From Rhodococcus sp. NBC_00297 (GTDB taxonomy: Bacteria; Actinomycetota; Actinomycetes; Mycobacteriales; Mycobacteriaceae): DNA of 64,000 nucleotides. Made by a program: the position numbers and the translations under genes. Below, one piece after another: positions 44,412 to 53,734 of the stretch (within the stretch, counting starts at the first letter, position 1; the number at the start of each line of letters is the position of its first letter). The notes below the pieces were generated by a model. The model was given only the letters and a program-made list of their open reading frames with translations, was not told the origin of the DNA and made no database searches. The stretch covers positions 4,281,001 through 4,345,000 of the forward strand of contig NZ_CP108041.1 of NCBI RefSeq assembly GCF_036173065.1. The letters run 5' to 3'.

Positions 44412-46933
44412 CCGACATGATCCATGCGAACTCCGCCACCCTGGCCACCCCGTATCTGCAGGTTCGCGGAGTCGGGATGACCTTCGGACCCGTCACCGCT
44501 CTGTCCGGCGTCGACATCGACGTCGTGCCCGGCCAGGTTCATGCCCTGCTCGGTGAGAACGGTGCCGGCAAATCCACACTCATGTCGATCATCTCCGGGA
44601 CACTCACGCCCACATCGGGTTCGGTGAGTGTCGGTGGGATAGAGCGCACGGGTCTGACACCGGCCGAAGCACTGGAACTGGGAATCTCGATCGTCCATCA
44701 GACTCCGGCCCTGCTGCCTGACCTGACGGTCTCCGAGAACATGGCACTCGCCATTCCTCGCAGTCTCCGGCCGTCCGTCTTCGAGATCGGTCCCTGGGTC
44801 ACCGAGAAGTTGGCCGCCGTGGGGTGCGTCGTCCACCCGGACACCAAGTGTGGTGATCTGCCGATCGCCGAGCGTCAGTTGATCGAGATCGCGAAAGCCC
44901 TTGCCACCGAGACCAAAGTGCTCATTCTCGACGAGCCCACGGCGCCGTTGGTCCAGGACAAGGTCGACCTTCTCTTCGAGCGGGTACGCAGTGTGGCTGC
45001 TGCGGGGGTGGCCGTCGTCTACATCACGCACCGCATCCCCGAGGTCCGAGAGTTGGCCGACACCATGACGATCCTGCGCGACGGACGCGTGCGCGGATCC
45101 TACGACCCGCAGACGCTGACGGACGACGAGATCATCACCCTCATCGCCGGACGCGACGTCGACGCGGTGTTTCCTCCGAAGCGACAAGGCCCGGCCGGTG
45201 ACGGCCTGGTCGTCGACGCGCTGTCCGGCAGAGACTTCGACGACATCTCGTTCTCGGTCGGTGCGGGGGAGATCGTCGGACTTGCCGGCGTCGCCGGCAA
45301 CGGGCAGGTGTCCCTCCTCCGTGCGCTCGCCGGTCTGACGCCGTCGACCGGTTCCGTCCGCCTGGGCGGTACCGAATTGTCGTCGACTTCCTCCGCGAAC
45401 GCCCACAGAGCAGGAGTCGCCTTCATGCCTGCCGATCGTGCGGGCGAAGGTGTCCTTTCCGAGTTCTCGATTCGCGAGAACGCCGCGCTCGGAGCTTTCG
45501 GTCGCTTCCTGCGGAACGGCATCATCGATCGCGGCCGCGAGAGCCGGCTGACCACCGAGATGTCCTCGGCTCTGACCGTGAAGGCGCCGAGTGTCGAGAC
45601 GCTGGTCGGAAACTTGTCCGGTGGTAATCAGCAGAAGGTGGTCCTGGCCAGAGCGCTTCTGGCACAGCCCACCCTGATTCTTGCCGAGGAACCCACGCAG
45701 GGTGTCGACGCCGGTGCACGCGCCGAGATCTACGCTCAGTTGCGGGCGGCCGCCGACGACGGCATGGCCGTCGTGGTCCTGTCCTCGGACGCACTGGAAC
45801 TCGAGGGTCTCTGCGACCGTGTCCTCGTGATCTCACGCGGAACCATCGTCGAATCGCTGACCGGTGACGACCTCACCGAACGCAACATGATGTCCGCGAT
45901 GGTCTCGTCCACGGGACATCGAACCGAGAAATCCGAGTCCGCCGACGCACGCGGCAGGGGATCCGTTGCGACGGCGCCGAGCCGTGTCGCACGATCCCTC
46001 CCGAGCTACATCCTTCTGGGGGCAGTAGTCCTGCTGGCGTTGATCGCGACCACACAGAACGTCCGCTTCCTGGGCGAGGCCAACATCTCGTCGATACTGC
46101 TCACGACAACTGCCCTGGGTTTCATCGCGCTGGGCCAAATGCTGGTGGTGATGACGGGCGGGATCGACCTGTCTGTCGGCCCTCTGACCGGACTCGTCCT
46201 GGTGATCATGTCGTTCTTCTGGTACGACGGCGCGTCGGTGACCCGGTTGCTCGGCGGCATCGTCATCGCGGTCGCCGCGGCGATCGTCGTCGGTGCGATC
46301 AACGGTGGTCTCATCCGCGGATTGAAGTTCACGGCCGTAGCCGCAACGTTGGTGACCTACATCGGTATCCAGGGTGTGTCGCTGCTGCTCCGCCCCGAGA
46401 TCGACGGATACGTCGACTTCACCATTCTCGACGTCATCAACTACAGCCTCGGCCCTGTCCCTGTCGCCTCCGTGATAGTGGTGCTCGCCGCCGTCGGCCT
46501 CGCTGTCGCGTTGCGGTACGCACGGCCCGGTATCGCGTTGCGCGCCTCCGGATCGAACGCGTCCATCGCGGAGAAGTTCGGCGTCCGGACCGGCGTCACC
46601 GTCACCGCGGCGTACGTGGGGTGCTCGTTGCTGACCATGCTCGGCGGCATCATGCTGGTCGGCCAGGTGGGCGTGGGCGACCCCAATCAGGGGATCACCT
46701 TCACCCTTGCCAGCATCACGGCCGTCGTCGTTGCCGGAACGTTGCTGCGCGGTGGTAGCGGTTCTCCGATCGCTGTGCTGTTGGGAGCGCTTCTTCTGCA
46801 GGTGATCCTGGCGATGGCGAACTTCCTGCGGCTCGGCACAGCGTGGCAGTACTGGCTGCAGGGCGGGATCGTCATCATCGCGGCCGTGCTCTACATCGGC
46901 CTACAGAAGCGCCAGGAAACCCGTCACCACTGA
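44408..46933 (+). CDS. Two-domain ABC ATPase fused to a permease
   Basis: An 841-residue fusion. Residues about 1-510 are an RbsA-like tandem ATPase: first Walker A GENGAGKST, LPIAERQLIEIAKAL, LILDEPTAPL; second domain with degenerate Walker A region GVAGNGQVSLL, signature LSGGNQQK and LILAEEPTQGVDAG, where Glu replaces the usual Walker B Asp. A Ser/Arg-rich linker follows (to about 530). Residues about 535-841 are an RbsC-like permease with MTGGIDLSVGPLTG. Normally these are two proteins. GTG at 44408 overlaps the binding-protein stop (GTGA). No frameshift or stop lies at the junction. Confidence 0.9.
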   Translation: MTDMIHANSATLATPYLQVRGVGMTFGPVTALSGVDIDVVPGQVHALLGENGAGKSTLMSIISGTLTPTSGSVSVGGIERTGLTPAEALELGISIVHQTPALLPDLTVSENMALAIPRSLRPSVFEIGPWVTEKLAAVGCVVHPDTKCGDLPIAERQLIEIAKALATETKVLILDEPTAPLVQDKVDLLFERVRSVAAAGVAVVYITHRIPEVRELADTMTILRDGRVRGSYDPQTLTDDEIITLIAGRDVDAVFPPKRQGPAGDGLVVDALSGRDFDDISFSVGAGEIVGLAGVAGNGQVSLLRALAGLTPSTGSVRLGGTELSSTSSANAHRAGVAFMPADRAGEGVLSEFSIRENAALGAFGRFLRNGIIDRGRESRLTTEMSSALTVKAPSVETLVGNLSGGNQQKVVLARALLAQPTLILAEEPTQGVDAGARAEIYAQLRAAADDGMAVVVLSSDALELEGLCDRVLVISRGTIVESLTGDDLTERNMMSAMVSSTGHRTEKSESADARGRGSVATAPSRVARSLPSYILLGAVVLLALIATTQNVRFLGEANISSILLTTTALGFIALGQMLVVMTGGIDLSVGPLTGLVLVIMSFFWYDGASVTRLLGGIVIAVAAAIVVGAINGGLIRGLKFTAVAATLVTYIGIQGVSLLLRPEIDGYVDFTILDVINYSLGPVPVASVIVVLAAVGLAVALRYARPGIALRASGSNASIAEKFGVRTGVTVTAAYVGCSLLTMLGGIMLVGQVGVGDPNQGITFTLASITAVVVAGTLLRGGSGSPIAVLLGALLLQVILAMANFLRLGTAWQYWLQGGIVIIAAVLYIGLQKRQETRHH

Positions 46934-46972
46934 CACCGCACCCCACTCGATATTTCCCGAAAGGCATGTGAC

Positions 46973-47947
46973 GTGAAAGCACTCAGATTTGTCGCAGAGA
47001 ACACGGCCGAGGTCCAGAACATCGACGTTCCGCAGATCGCCGCCGACGAGGTTCTCATCGCGGCCCGATCCGTCGGTGTGTGCCATTCCGACATCGAACT
47101 GCTCGAAGGTCGGTACATCATTCCGTTCGAGTATCCCGTCATCCCCGGGCACGAGTGGTCCGGTGAGGTGGCGAAGGTCGGCGCGGATGTGACCGAATTC
47201 GTCGTCGGAGACCGGGTGGTCGGCGAATGCGTCATCGGTGAGGACCACTTCGGGTTCTCGATCAGTGGTGCGGCGGCGGAGTTCTTCGTCGTGAAACCTG
47301 CCTGGCTGCACAAGCTTCCGGACGAGGTGTCCTTCACCAGCGGGGCTCTGGTGGAGCCGTTCAGTTGTGGCTACTACGGGCTGATGCGCGCTGGGAACGT
47401 CAATGCCAGCGATGTGCTCGTCGTCCTCGGTGCCGGACCGATCGGCCTCGGCGTCGTCGCCGGTGCGGCAGCGCTCGGCGCCACGACCATCGTCGTCGAG
47501 CCGTCCGACGCGCGACGTGCGGCAGCGCTGGAACTCGGTGCGGCGCACGCGGTGACACCCGAAGACGTCGAGCGTGTCCTGCGCGAGGAAAGCCGGGGAC
47601 GGGGAGCCGACGTGGTCGTCGAGGCTACCGGCCGCCCGGAGGTCATGGCCACCGCGCTCGAACTCGCCGGCCACCGTGCACGGTTGGTGTACATCGGTAT
47701 CGATGTCGGACGTTCCGCGCCGGCGAAGCTCGGCCTCATCCAGTCCAAGGAACTAGACATCAGGGGGGCGATCGGATCACCGGGGGTGTGGCCGGCCACC
47801 CTGCGCTTCATCGCCAGGAGCGGCATCGACCTCGGTCGACTGGTCACCCGGGAATTCTCGGCCGACGACGCGGTGACCGCACTCGCCGAGTCGCGCAAGA
47901 CTGCCGAGAACATCAAGGTGCACATCACCTTCGACGCCACACTCTGA
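46973..47947 (+). CDS. Zinc-type alcohol/polyol dehydrogenase lacking the structural zinc lobe
   Basis: A 324-residue medium-chain dehydrogenase. The catalytic zinc site is seen in SVGVCHSDIELLEG (Cys about 37) and IPGHEWSGEV (His-Glu), with Glu in ALVEPFSCG. The Rossmann part is VLVVLGAGPIGLGVVAGAAALGA. The usual four-Cys structural zinc loop is missing (GECVIGEDHFGFSISGAAAEFF instead), as in sorbitol-dehydrogenase-like and galactitol-dehydrogenase-like short members, which explains the length. Start is GTG at 46973 with AAAGG in front. First oxidoreductase after the importer; probably oxidises a secondary hydroxyl of the imported compound. Confidence 0.85.
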   Translation: MKALRFVAENTAEVQNIDVPQIAADEVLIAARSVGVCHSDIELLEGRYIIPFEYPVIPGHEWSGEVAKVGADVTEFVVGDRVVGECVIGEDHFGFSISGAAAEFFVVKPAWLHKLPDEVSFTSGALVEPFSCGYYGLMRAGNVNASDVLVVLGAGPIGLGVVAGAAALGATTIVVEPSDARRAAALELGAAHAVTPEDVERVLREESRGRGADVVVEATGRPEVMATALELAGHRARLVYIGIDVGRSAPAKLGLIQSKELDIRGAIGSPGVWPATLRFIARSGIDLGRLVTREFSADDAVTALAESRKTAENIKVHITFDATL

Positions 47948-47973
47948 TCGTTCGACCGACCGAGGGACTGCTC

Positions 47974-48744
47974 ATGCCACGCCTGCACGGAAAAATTGCG
48001 ATCGTCACCGGGTCGGGGAACGGAATGGGTCGTGCGATGGCCGTTCTGTTCGCCGCCGAGGGAGCCGCCGTCGCCGTCACCGACGTCTCGGAGAAGGACG
48101 GTCTCGAGACCGTGCGCCTCATCGAACAGAGCGGAGGGCAGGCGAAATTCTGGTCGCTGGACGTGAGTTCGGAGGACTCCGTGTCCGCCGTGTTCGACGA
48201 GGTGCGCCGTCACTGGGGAAAACTCGACATCCTGGTCAACAACGCCGGGATCTCAGGAGTCGACAAGCCCACCGACGAAGTCACCGAAGCGGAATGGGAC
48301 GCGGTGTTCGCCGTCGACGTGAAAGGTGTCTTCTTCTGCACCAAACATGTCATCCGCCATCTGCGCGACAACGGTGGCGGAAGCATTGTCAACATCTCGT
48401 CGATCTACGGACTCGTGGGCTCGCACGAGATGGCGCCCTACCACGCAGCCAAGGGTGCCGTGACGCTCATGACCAAGAAGGATGCCGCGACGTACGGTCG
48501 TGACCACATCCGGGTCAACTCCGTGCATCCGGGAACCATTCTGACGCCGTTCGTCCGGGAGCTCGCCGAGCGCAGTGAGGGCGGATTGCGCGGATATCTC
48601 GACATCATGGAGCCCAAACACCCCATCGGACATGTGGGTGAGCCGGAGGACGTGGCACAGGCGGTGTTGTTCCTGGCCAGCGACGAAGCACGCTTCGTAC
48701 ACGGCTCCGCGCTGGTCGTCGACGGCGGTTACACTGCCGTGTGA
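47974..48744 (+). CDS. SDR family oxidoreductase
   Basis: A 256-residue classical SDR. Cofactor loop IVTGSGNGMGRAMA, NNAG in ILVNNAGISG, Ser in VNISSIYGLVG, YxxxK in YHAAKGA, and C-terminal HGSALVVDGGYTAV. The Asp in VAVTDVSE suggests NAD(H) preference. It follows the zinc dehydrogenase after 26 nt and ends the first transcription block. Substrate unknown; in this cluster a polyol or hydroxy-ketone. Confidence 0.88.
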   Translation: MPRLHGKIAIVTGSGNGMGRAMAVLFAAEGAAVAVTDVSEKDGLETVRLIEQSGGQAKFWSLDVSSEDSVSAVFDEVRRHWGKLDILVNNAGISGVDKPTDEVTEAEWDAVFAVDVKGVFFCTKHVIRHLRDNGGGSIVNISSIYGLVGSHEMAPYHAAKGAVTLMTKKDAATYGRDHIRVNSVHPGTILTPFVRELAERSEGGLRGYLDIMEPKHPIGHVGEPEDVAQAVLFLASDEARFVHGSALVVDGGYTAV

Positions 48745-48765
48745 CGCTCGGGGTGTGTCAGCGTT

Positions 48766-49482
48766 TCAGTGCTGGCGCCCCACGACGAACCACATCGCGA
48801 TGCACGTCTCGGCGTGCGGGTTGCTGAGCCTGTGAGGGATCGACGAATCGAAATGGAGACTGTCGCCCGGCCCGAGTACCTGGCGAGCGAACGCCACCTG
48901 GATCTCGAGCTTGCCCGAGAGGATGTGGATGTACTCCTTACCGCCGTGGTTCATCAGGTTGTCCGGGGGACACGATTCCGTGTTCGGCGGATACGTCACC
49001 CGGAGGAACTCGACATTCGGATCGTCGTCGGGCGTCAGGCGTTCCCACCGCACGCCGCCCAGATAGAGCTCGGGCCGCTCGTCGGCGCGTTGGAGCCCGG
49101 GGAGTGACCCGACTTCCGGCAGCGGGACGACACGGGAAGCGGGTGCGCTTCCGAGCGCGTGACTGACGCCGTGTCGGTCGTCCTCGACCGGAGTCGGTTC
49201 GGGCTCGGCGCTTTCCATGTCGCGCGGCGCGACGTCTTCCGCCATCAGTGAGTCGAGCGACAGCCCGAGTTCGGTCACGATGGCATAGAGGGTGCCGACC
49301 GAGGGAGCTGTGCGGCCCAACTCGACCTGTGAGATGAAACTGGGGGAGAGGTTCACGCGTCGAGCCATTTCACGCAGCGACATTCCCGCGCCCTCGCGGG
49401 CCCCGCGCAACCGCAGACCCATCTGGACGTTCATCTGTGCTGCTGTGTCCGAGGTACCGACTTCGATCGCCGTGTCGCTCAT
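48766..49482 (-). CDS. XRE-family regulator with C-terminal cupin domain
   Basis: A 238-residue regulator. Residues about 20-75 are a Cro/CI-type helix-turn-helix (LRGAREGAGMSLREMARRVNLSPSFISQVELGRTAPSVGTL), and the C-terminal 90 residues a cupin (HGGKEYIHILSGKLEIQVAF, LGPGDSLHFDSSIPHRLSN) that would bind the effector. Proteins of this layout regulate polyamine, sugar and aromatic catabolism. ATG at 49482 follows GGGGAGG. It diverges from the second dehydrogenase operon and converges on the SDR gene, so it sits in the middle of the island as its likely local regulator. Confidence 0.88.
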   Translation of the reverse strand: MSDTAIEVGTSDTAAQMNVQMGLRLRGAREGAGMSLREMARRVNLSPSFISQVELGRTAPSVGTLYAIVTELGLSLDSLMAEDVAPRDMESAEPEPTPVEDDRHGVSHALGSAPASRVVPLPEVGSLPGLQRADERPELYLGGVRWERLTPDDDPNVEFLRVTYPPNTESCPPDNLMNHGGKEYIHILSGKLEIQVAFARQVLGPGDSLHFDSSIPHRLSNPHAETCIAMWFVVGRQH

Positions 49483-49603
49483 CGCACGCCTCCCCTTCCA
49501 GATCCGCGGGCACTGCTGCCATGTGTGTGTCCACTGGACGCACGACGCTTGTACCTGAGTATTGCACTCGTTTCCTGTTTTATCTCGGACGAACACAGGT
49601 GCT

Positions 49604-49631
49604 TTGCGGTGGACATGTGCAGTGTTACTCT
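49604..49631 (+). promoter_or_regulatory. Promoter of the second dehydrogenase operon
   Basis: TTGCGG (49604-49609) and TACTCT (49626-49631), 16 bp apart, precede the zinc dehydrogenase gene by about 50 nt. The same 197-bp gap contains the start region of the divergent XRE-cupin gene and a GTCCACTGGAC palindrome near 49530. Confidence 0.45.
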
Positions 49632-49679
49632 ACAAACACAGTTGCTTGCATCACACTTCGAGCACGTCGAGGAGTCTCC

Positions 49680-50738
49680 TTGTCTCAGACCATGAAAGCC
49701 GCCGTGTATCACGGTGCGCGCGACATCCGCATCGAAGACGTTGCAGGCCCCGATCCTTCGAGTGGCGACGTTCTTCTCCGCGTGTTGCGGTCGGGAATAT
49801 GCGGGACGGATGCCTCCGAGTGGGTCGCCGGCCCGAAGACGTTCCCCGTCACGCGCCGTCATCCCATCAGCGGGCACATCGGACCGTTGATTCTCGGACA
49901 CGAGTTCGTGGGTGAAATAGTCGATGTTCCGACGGGTTCGTCCTTCGCGGTGGGTGACCTCGTGGCGACCGGCGCGGGCATCTGGTGCGGCGGATGTCGA
50001 CGCTGCCTGGAGGGCCGGACGAATCAGTGCTCGACGTACAGAACACTCGGGTTGAACGTGAACGGTGGGATGGCCGAATTCGCCGCGGTACCGTCGAAGA
50101 CGTTGCGCGCGTTGCCGGCCGGGCTGTCCGTGGACCATGCCGGTCTTGCTCAGCCGCTGGCAGTGGGAATCCATGCGGCCCGCAGGTCCGGCGCGCGCGA
50201 CGGCGACAACGTCGTCGTCATCGGTGCCGGCGCGATCGGTTCGTTCGTCCTCGCCGGCCTGAAATACCTGGGCGACGTGAACGTCACGGTCGTCGACTTC
50301 CCGGGTCCTCGTCTCGAGCGCGCAACGCGGCTCGGGGCCGATCGCACCCTCGGCGCATCGGACGACATCGCCGCCGACGTCGTCGAGGCGCTGGGCGGCA
50401 AGCCCGATGTCGTGATCGAAGCGAGCGGTGCACCGGGCCAGCTGGTGTCCGCGCTGCAGATGGTCACCGACGGCGGGCGCGTTCTCGCCGTCGGCATCCC
50501 CAAGGAGAAGCCTGCTCTCGACATGCACTCGATCGTGTTCCGCGAGATCACCCTCGAGAGCACATTGGCCCACGTCTGCGACACGGATCTGCCTGCCGCC
50601 CTCGACATCCTCGCGACCGGTCGGCTCGGCCGCGAACTCGCCGAGGCGCCCGTCGGGCTGTCCGACCTTCCCTCGTCCCTCGATCGTCTGTCCACAGGCC
50701 AGGTCGAGGGCAAAGTCCTGATCGACCCAGCGAAATGA
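49680..50738 (+). CDS. Zinc-dependent alcohol/polyol dehydrogenase
   Basis: A 352-residue medium-chain dehydrogenase. Catalytic zinc residues are in RSGICGTDASEW and LGHEFVGEIV; the structural zinc loop is WCGGCRRCLEGRTNQC; the cofactor loop is VVIGAGAIGSFVLAGLKYLG. I take TTG at 49680 because GAGGAG lies 5 nt ahead of it; ATG at 49692, giving the common MKAAVYHG start, is the alternative. It overlaps the PRISE gene by 4 nt (ATGA) and begins a five-gene tightly packed operon. It should oxidise a secondary alcohol; substrate unknown. Confidence 0.87.
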   Translation: MSQTMKAAVYHGARDIRIEDVAGPDPSSGDVLLRVLRSGICGTDASEWVAGPKTFPVTRRHPISGHIGPLILGHEFVGEIVDVPTGSSFAVGDLVATGAGIWCGGCRRCLEGRTNQCSTYRTLGLNVNGGMAEFAAVPSKTLRALPAGLSVDHAGLAQPLAVGIHAARRSGARDGDNVVVIGAGAIGSFVLAGLKYLGDVNVTVVDFPGPRLERATRLGADRTLGASDDIAADVVEALGGKPDVVIEASGAPGQLVSALQMVTDGGRVLAVGIPKEKPALDMHSIVFREITLESTLAHVCDTDLPAALDILATGRLGRELAEAPVGLSDLPSSLDRLSTGQVEGKVLIDPAK

Positions 50739-51832
50739 GTTCACCCGTGTCAGAAGAGAACCACGCACGCACAGCACTTGTCGTCGGTGCTACCGGTATT
50801 GCAGGACAGACGGTCTCACGCCGACTCGTCGAGTCGGGATGGACCACGTACGGACTCTCCCGCGGATCGAAGAACCCCGTCGACGGCGTCATCCCCGTTG
50901 CGGGAGATCTTCTCGACCCCGAGTCCCTGGCCACGGCCCTCCAGGGCGTCGACCCCGAGATCGTCTTCATCACGGCGTGGATGAAGCAGGACTCCGAGCA
51001 GAAGAACATCGAGGTCAACAGCGCCACGGTGCGCAACGTCCTCGCGGCACTGAAAAGCAGCGGATCCGTACGGCACGTCGCGCTGCTCACCGGGCTCAAG
51101 CACTATCTGGGCCCCTTCGACGACTACGCCACCGGTGTCATGGCCGAGACGCCGTTCCACGAGAACGAGCCTCGACTGGACAGCCCGAACTTCTACTACG
51201 CGCAAGAAGATGAGCTGTTCGCTGCAGCGTCCGAGCAGAATTTCACGTGGAGCGTGCACCGCGCTCACACCGTGTTCGGCTTCGCCGTCGGTAACGCCAT
51301 GAACATGGTGCTGACCCTCGGCGTCTACGCCGAGATCTGCCGCGAGAAGGGCGAACCCTTCGTGTTTCCCGGTTCGCAGACGCAGTGGGACGGCTTGACC
51401 GACATCACGGATGCCGACCTGCTGGGTGAGCAGATGATCTGGGCGGCAACCCATCCGGAAGGTGAGAACGAAGCCTTCAACATCGCGAACGGTGACGTCT
51501 TCCGGTGGCGATGGATGTGGCCGAAGATCGCCGCGGTGTTCGGCGTCGAGCCTGTCGGGTACGCAGACAGTCCCAAGCCTCTGGACGATCGCACCGAGGA
51601 CGCACCGAAGATCTGGGCGGAGATCGCCGCCCGACACTCCTTGGCAGAAGACGACGTCGACCGACTGGCGTCGTGGTGGCATACGGACAGCGACCTGGGC
51701 CGCAACATCGAGTGCCTGACCGACATGACCAAGAGCCGTCAGGCGGGCTTCCTCGGATTCCGTTCGACATTCGACAGTTTCGTCGAGAAGACCGACCGGT
51801 ACCGCGCCGCCTCGATCCTGCCGACGCGATGA
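50735..51832 (+). CDS. PRISE-type enone reductase (extended SDR)
   Basis: A 365-residue extended short-chain dehydrogenase of the progesterone-5-beta-reductase/iridoid-synthase-like group. Motifs in order: VVGATGIAGQTVSRRL, TTYGLSRG, ITAWMK, LLTGLKHYLGPFDDY (the TG.KHY motif of this group), PNFYYAQEDELF with the catalytic Tyr, and WSVHRAHTVFGFAVGNAMNM. Characterised members reduce activated C=C bonds in enones. It is coupled to the zinc dehydrogenase before it and the SDR after it by 4-nt overlaps. A cyclohexenone-type intermediate would fit the enzyme class; this is inference. Confidence 0.82.
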   Translation: MSSPVSEENHARTALVVGATGIAGQTVSRRLVESGWTTYGLSRGSKNPVDGVIPVAGDLLDPESLATALQGVDPEIVFITAWMKQDSEQKNIEVNSATVRNVLAALKSSGSVRHVALLTGLKHYLGPFDDYATGVMAETPFHENEPRLDSPNFYYAQEDELFAAASEQNFTWSVHRAHTVFGFAVGNAMNMVLTLGVYAEICREKGEPFVFPGSQTQWDGLTDITDADLLGEQMIWAATHPEGENEAFNIANGDVFRWRWMWPKIAAVFGVEPVGYADSPKPLDDRTEDAPKIWAEIAARHSLAEDDVDRLASWWHTDSDLGRNIECLTDMTKSRQAGFLGFRSTFDSFVEKTDRYRAASILPTR

Positions 51833-52599
51833 GTGAGGCATCCTTCGCCGGGAAAGGCGCCGTCGTCACCGGAGCGGGCAGTGGAATCGGACGGGCGGTG
51901 GCCTTGCGGCTCGCCTCGGCCGGCGCGCGGGTGCTCGCCGTCGATCGTGATGTGGCGGGCGCGGAGCGTGTCGCATCGGAGTCGGTCGGCGACATCCACC
52001 CGTACCAGGCGGACGTATCCGACCACGCACAGGTCGAGGCGTACGCGAACGCCGCGACGACGCTGCTCGGTGACGTGCATCTGTTCTTCAACAACGCGGG
52101 CGTCGAGGGCGTGCACAAGTCGATCATCGACACCACGGAAGCAGAATGGCGTTCCGTCGTCGATATCAATCTGTCGAGTATGTTCTTCGGCCTCAAGCAC
52201 GTTCTGCCTCTGATTCGCAGGGCAGGCGGTGGTGCGGTGGTGAACACCGGGTCGATCCTCAGCCTGAAGGCGGCGCCCGATCGCTCGGACTACGTGGTGA
52301 CGAAGCACGGCGTTCTGGGTCTGACCCGAACGGCCGCAGCAGAATCCGCTCCCTATGGCATCCGGGTCAACTGCATCTGTCCCGGACCCATCGATACCCC
52401 GCTCATGTCCCGGTCGGAAACACTCGTCAACCCCGACGATCCGGGATTCGAACGGGAACGTTTCATGGAGGGGACGCCGCTACGCCGCTACGGCAGCGTG
52501 ACCGAGATTGCGGAACTGGTCGCCTTCCTCCTCCGCGAGGATGTCGGCTACCAGACCGGCGCCGCGATCACTATCGACGGTGGCATCACCGCTGTGTGA
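51829..52599 (+). CDS. SDR family oxidoreductase
   Basis: A 256-residue classical SDR: cofactor loop VVTGAGSGIGRAVAL, acidic VDRD after the second strand (NAD(H)), NNAG in FFNNAGVEGV, Ser in VNTGSILSLKAA, the YxxxK motif as YVVTKHG, and ITIDGGITAV at the end. Start overlaps the PRISE gene stop by 4 nt. It differs enough from the other SDR in the island to be a distinct step rather than a recent duplicate. Substrate unknown. Confidence 0.87.
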   Translation: MSEASFAGKGAVVTGAGSGIGRAVALRLASAGARVLAVDRDVAGAERVASESVGDIHPYQADVSDHAQVEAYANAATTLLGDVHLFFNNAGVEGVHKSIIDTTEAEWRSVVDINLSSMFFGLKHVLPLIRRAGGGAVVNTGSILSLKAAPDRSDYVVTKHGVLGLTRTAAAESAPYGIRVNCICPGPIDTPLMSRSETLVNPDDPGFERERFMEGTPLRRYGSVTEIAELVAFLLREDVGYQTGAAITIDGGITAV

Positions 52600-52637
52600 T
52601 GCACGAACGTCGACCACACCGAACACAGGAGAGAAAG

Positions 52638-53711
52638 ATGCGCGCTGCCGTATTTCACGACCGTCACGACGTCCGAGTGGAAGACGTCGCGCCGCCCGCA
52701 ACCGTCGGGCCGAACGAGGTTCTGCTTCGGCCGTTCTTCTGCGGCATATGCGGGACGGACCTGCACGAGTACGCCTTCGGACCGATCGTCATTCCTACCG
52801 AGCCGCACGCGTTGACCGGCGCCAGCGCCCCGCAGATCTTCGGACACGAGTTCTCGGCCCGAGTGGTGGAACTAGGCGCGGACGTCACCTCGGTGGCGGT
52901 GGGTGACCGCGTCTCGGTGATGCCGCTGATCACGTGCGGCACGTGCTACTACTGCCGTCGCGGACTGAACCACCTGTGTGTGGTGATGGCCTGCACAGGT
53001 CTGAGCTGGGGTGGTGGCGGTATTGCCGAACTGGTCGTGGTGCAGGAACGGCAGGTATCGGTGTTGCCGGACGCCGTGAGCGATGTCCAGGGCGCACTCA
53101 TCGAGCCTGCTGCGGTCGCGGCCTACGGTGTCGACCAGACGGGGTTCGGGGCGGGCGACACGATCCTGATCACCGGAGCCGGGCCGATCGGCGCCCTGTC
53201 GGCGTTGTACTCCCACGCGGCCGGCGCCTCACGGATCTTCGTCTCAGAACCGAATGCCGAACGTCGTGCGCTGATCGAGGGCTTCGGCATCGCCGAGGTT
53301 CTCGACCCGACGGTGCAGGACGTTCCGGCGGTCGTACGCGCACTGACGGGCGGAATCGGCGTCGACGTCGCGGCGGAATGCTCGGGCCACCAGAACGGTC
53401 TGACGGCAGCGCTGGACAGCGTGCGCTCGGCCGGCACGGTTTCGCAGGTCGGTCTGCATGTGCGGCCGGCGACCATCGACCCGATGGCGTTGTCCAACAG
53501 AGACATCACTCTCGTAGGCACGTGGTGCTACCCCGTGTACGACTGGCCCCGCATCATCGCTCTGGTCGCCTCGGGTCGCTTCCCCGTGGAGAAAGTGGTC
53601 AGCGAGATCATCGACGTCGAGAACATCGTCGCCGGCGGATTCGACCGACTCCTCGACCCCGAGGGTGACGCCCAGAAGCTCCTGGTCCGAGTCGGCGGTT
53701 CGCCGTCGTGA
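52638..53711 (+). CDS. Zinc-dependent dehydrogenase, butanediol/sorbitol dehydrogenase type
   Basis: A 357-residue medium-chain dehydrogenase. Catalytic zinc: FCGICGTDLHEYAFGP and FGHEFSARVVE, with Glu in LIEPAAVAAYG. Structural zinc: TCGTCYYCRRGLNHLC. Cofactor: ILITGAGPIGALSALYSHAAGA. The GTDLHEY and IEPAAVA runs are those of 2,3-butanediol dehydrogenases, so vicinal diols are likely substrates. ATG at 52638 has GGAGAGAAAG in front. It ends in a 3-nt overlap with a GTG in the next gene's frame. Confidence 0.88.
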   Translation: MRAAVFHDRHDVRVEDVAPPATVGPNEVLLRPFFCGICGTDLHEYAFGPIVIPTEPHALTGASAPQIFGHEFSARVVELGADVTSVAVGDRVSVMPLITCGTCYYCRRGLNHLCVVMACTGLSWGGGGIAELVVVQERQVSVLPDAVSDVQGALIEPAAVAAYGVDQTGFGAGDTILITGAGPIGALSALYSHAAGASRIFVSEPNAERRALIEGFGIAEVLDPTVQDVPAVVRALTGGIGVDVAAECSGHQNGLTAALDSVRSAGTVSQVGLHVRPATIDPMALSNRDITLVGTWCYPVYDWPRIIALVASGRFPVEKVVSEIIDVENIVAGGFDRLLDPEGDAQKLLVRVGGSPS

Positions 53712-53734
53712 CCACCATCGACGAAGGACGACAC

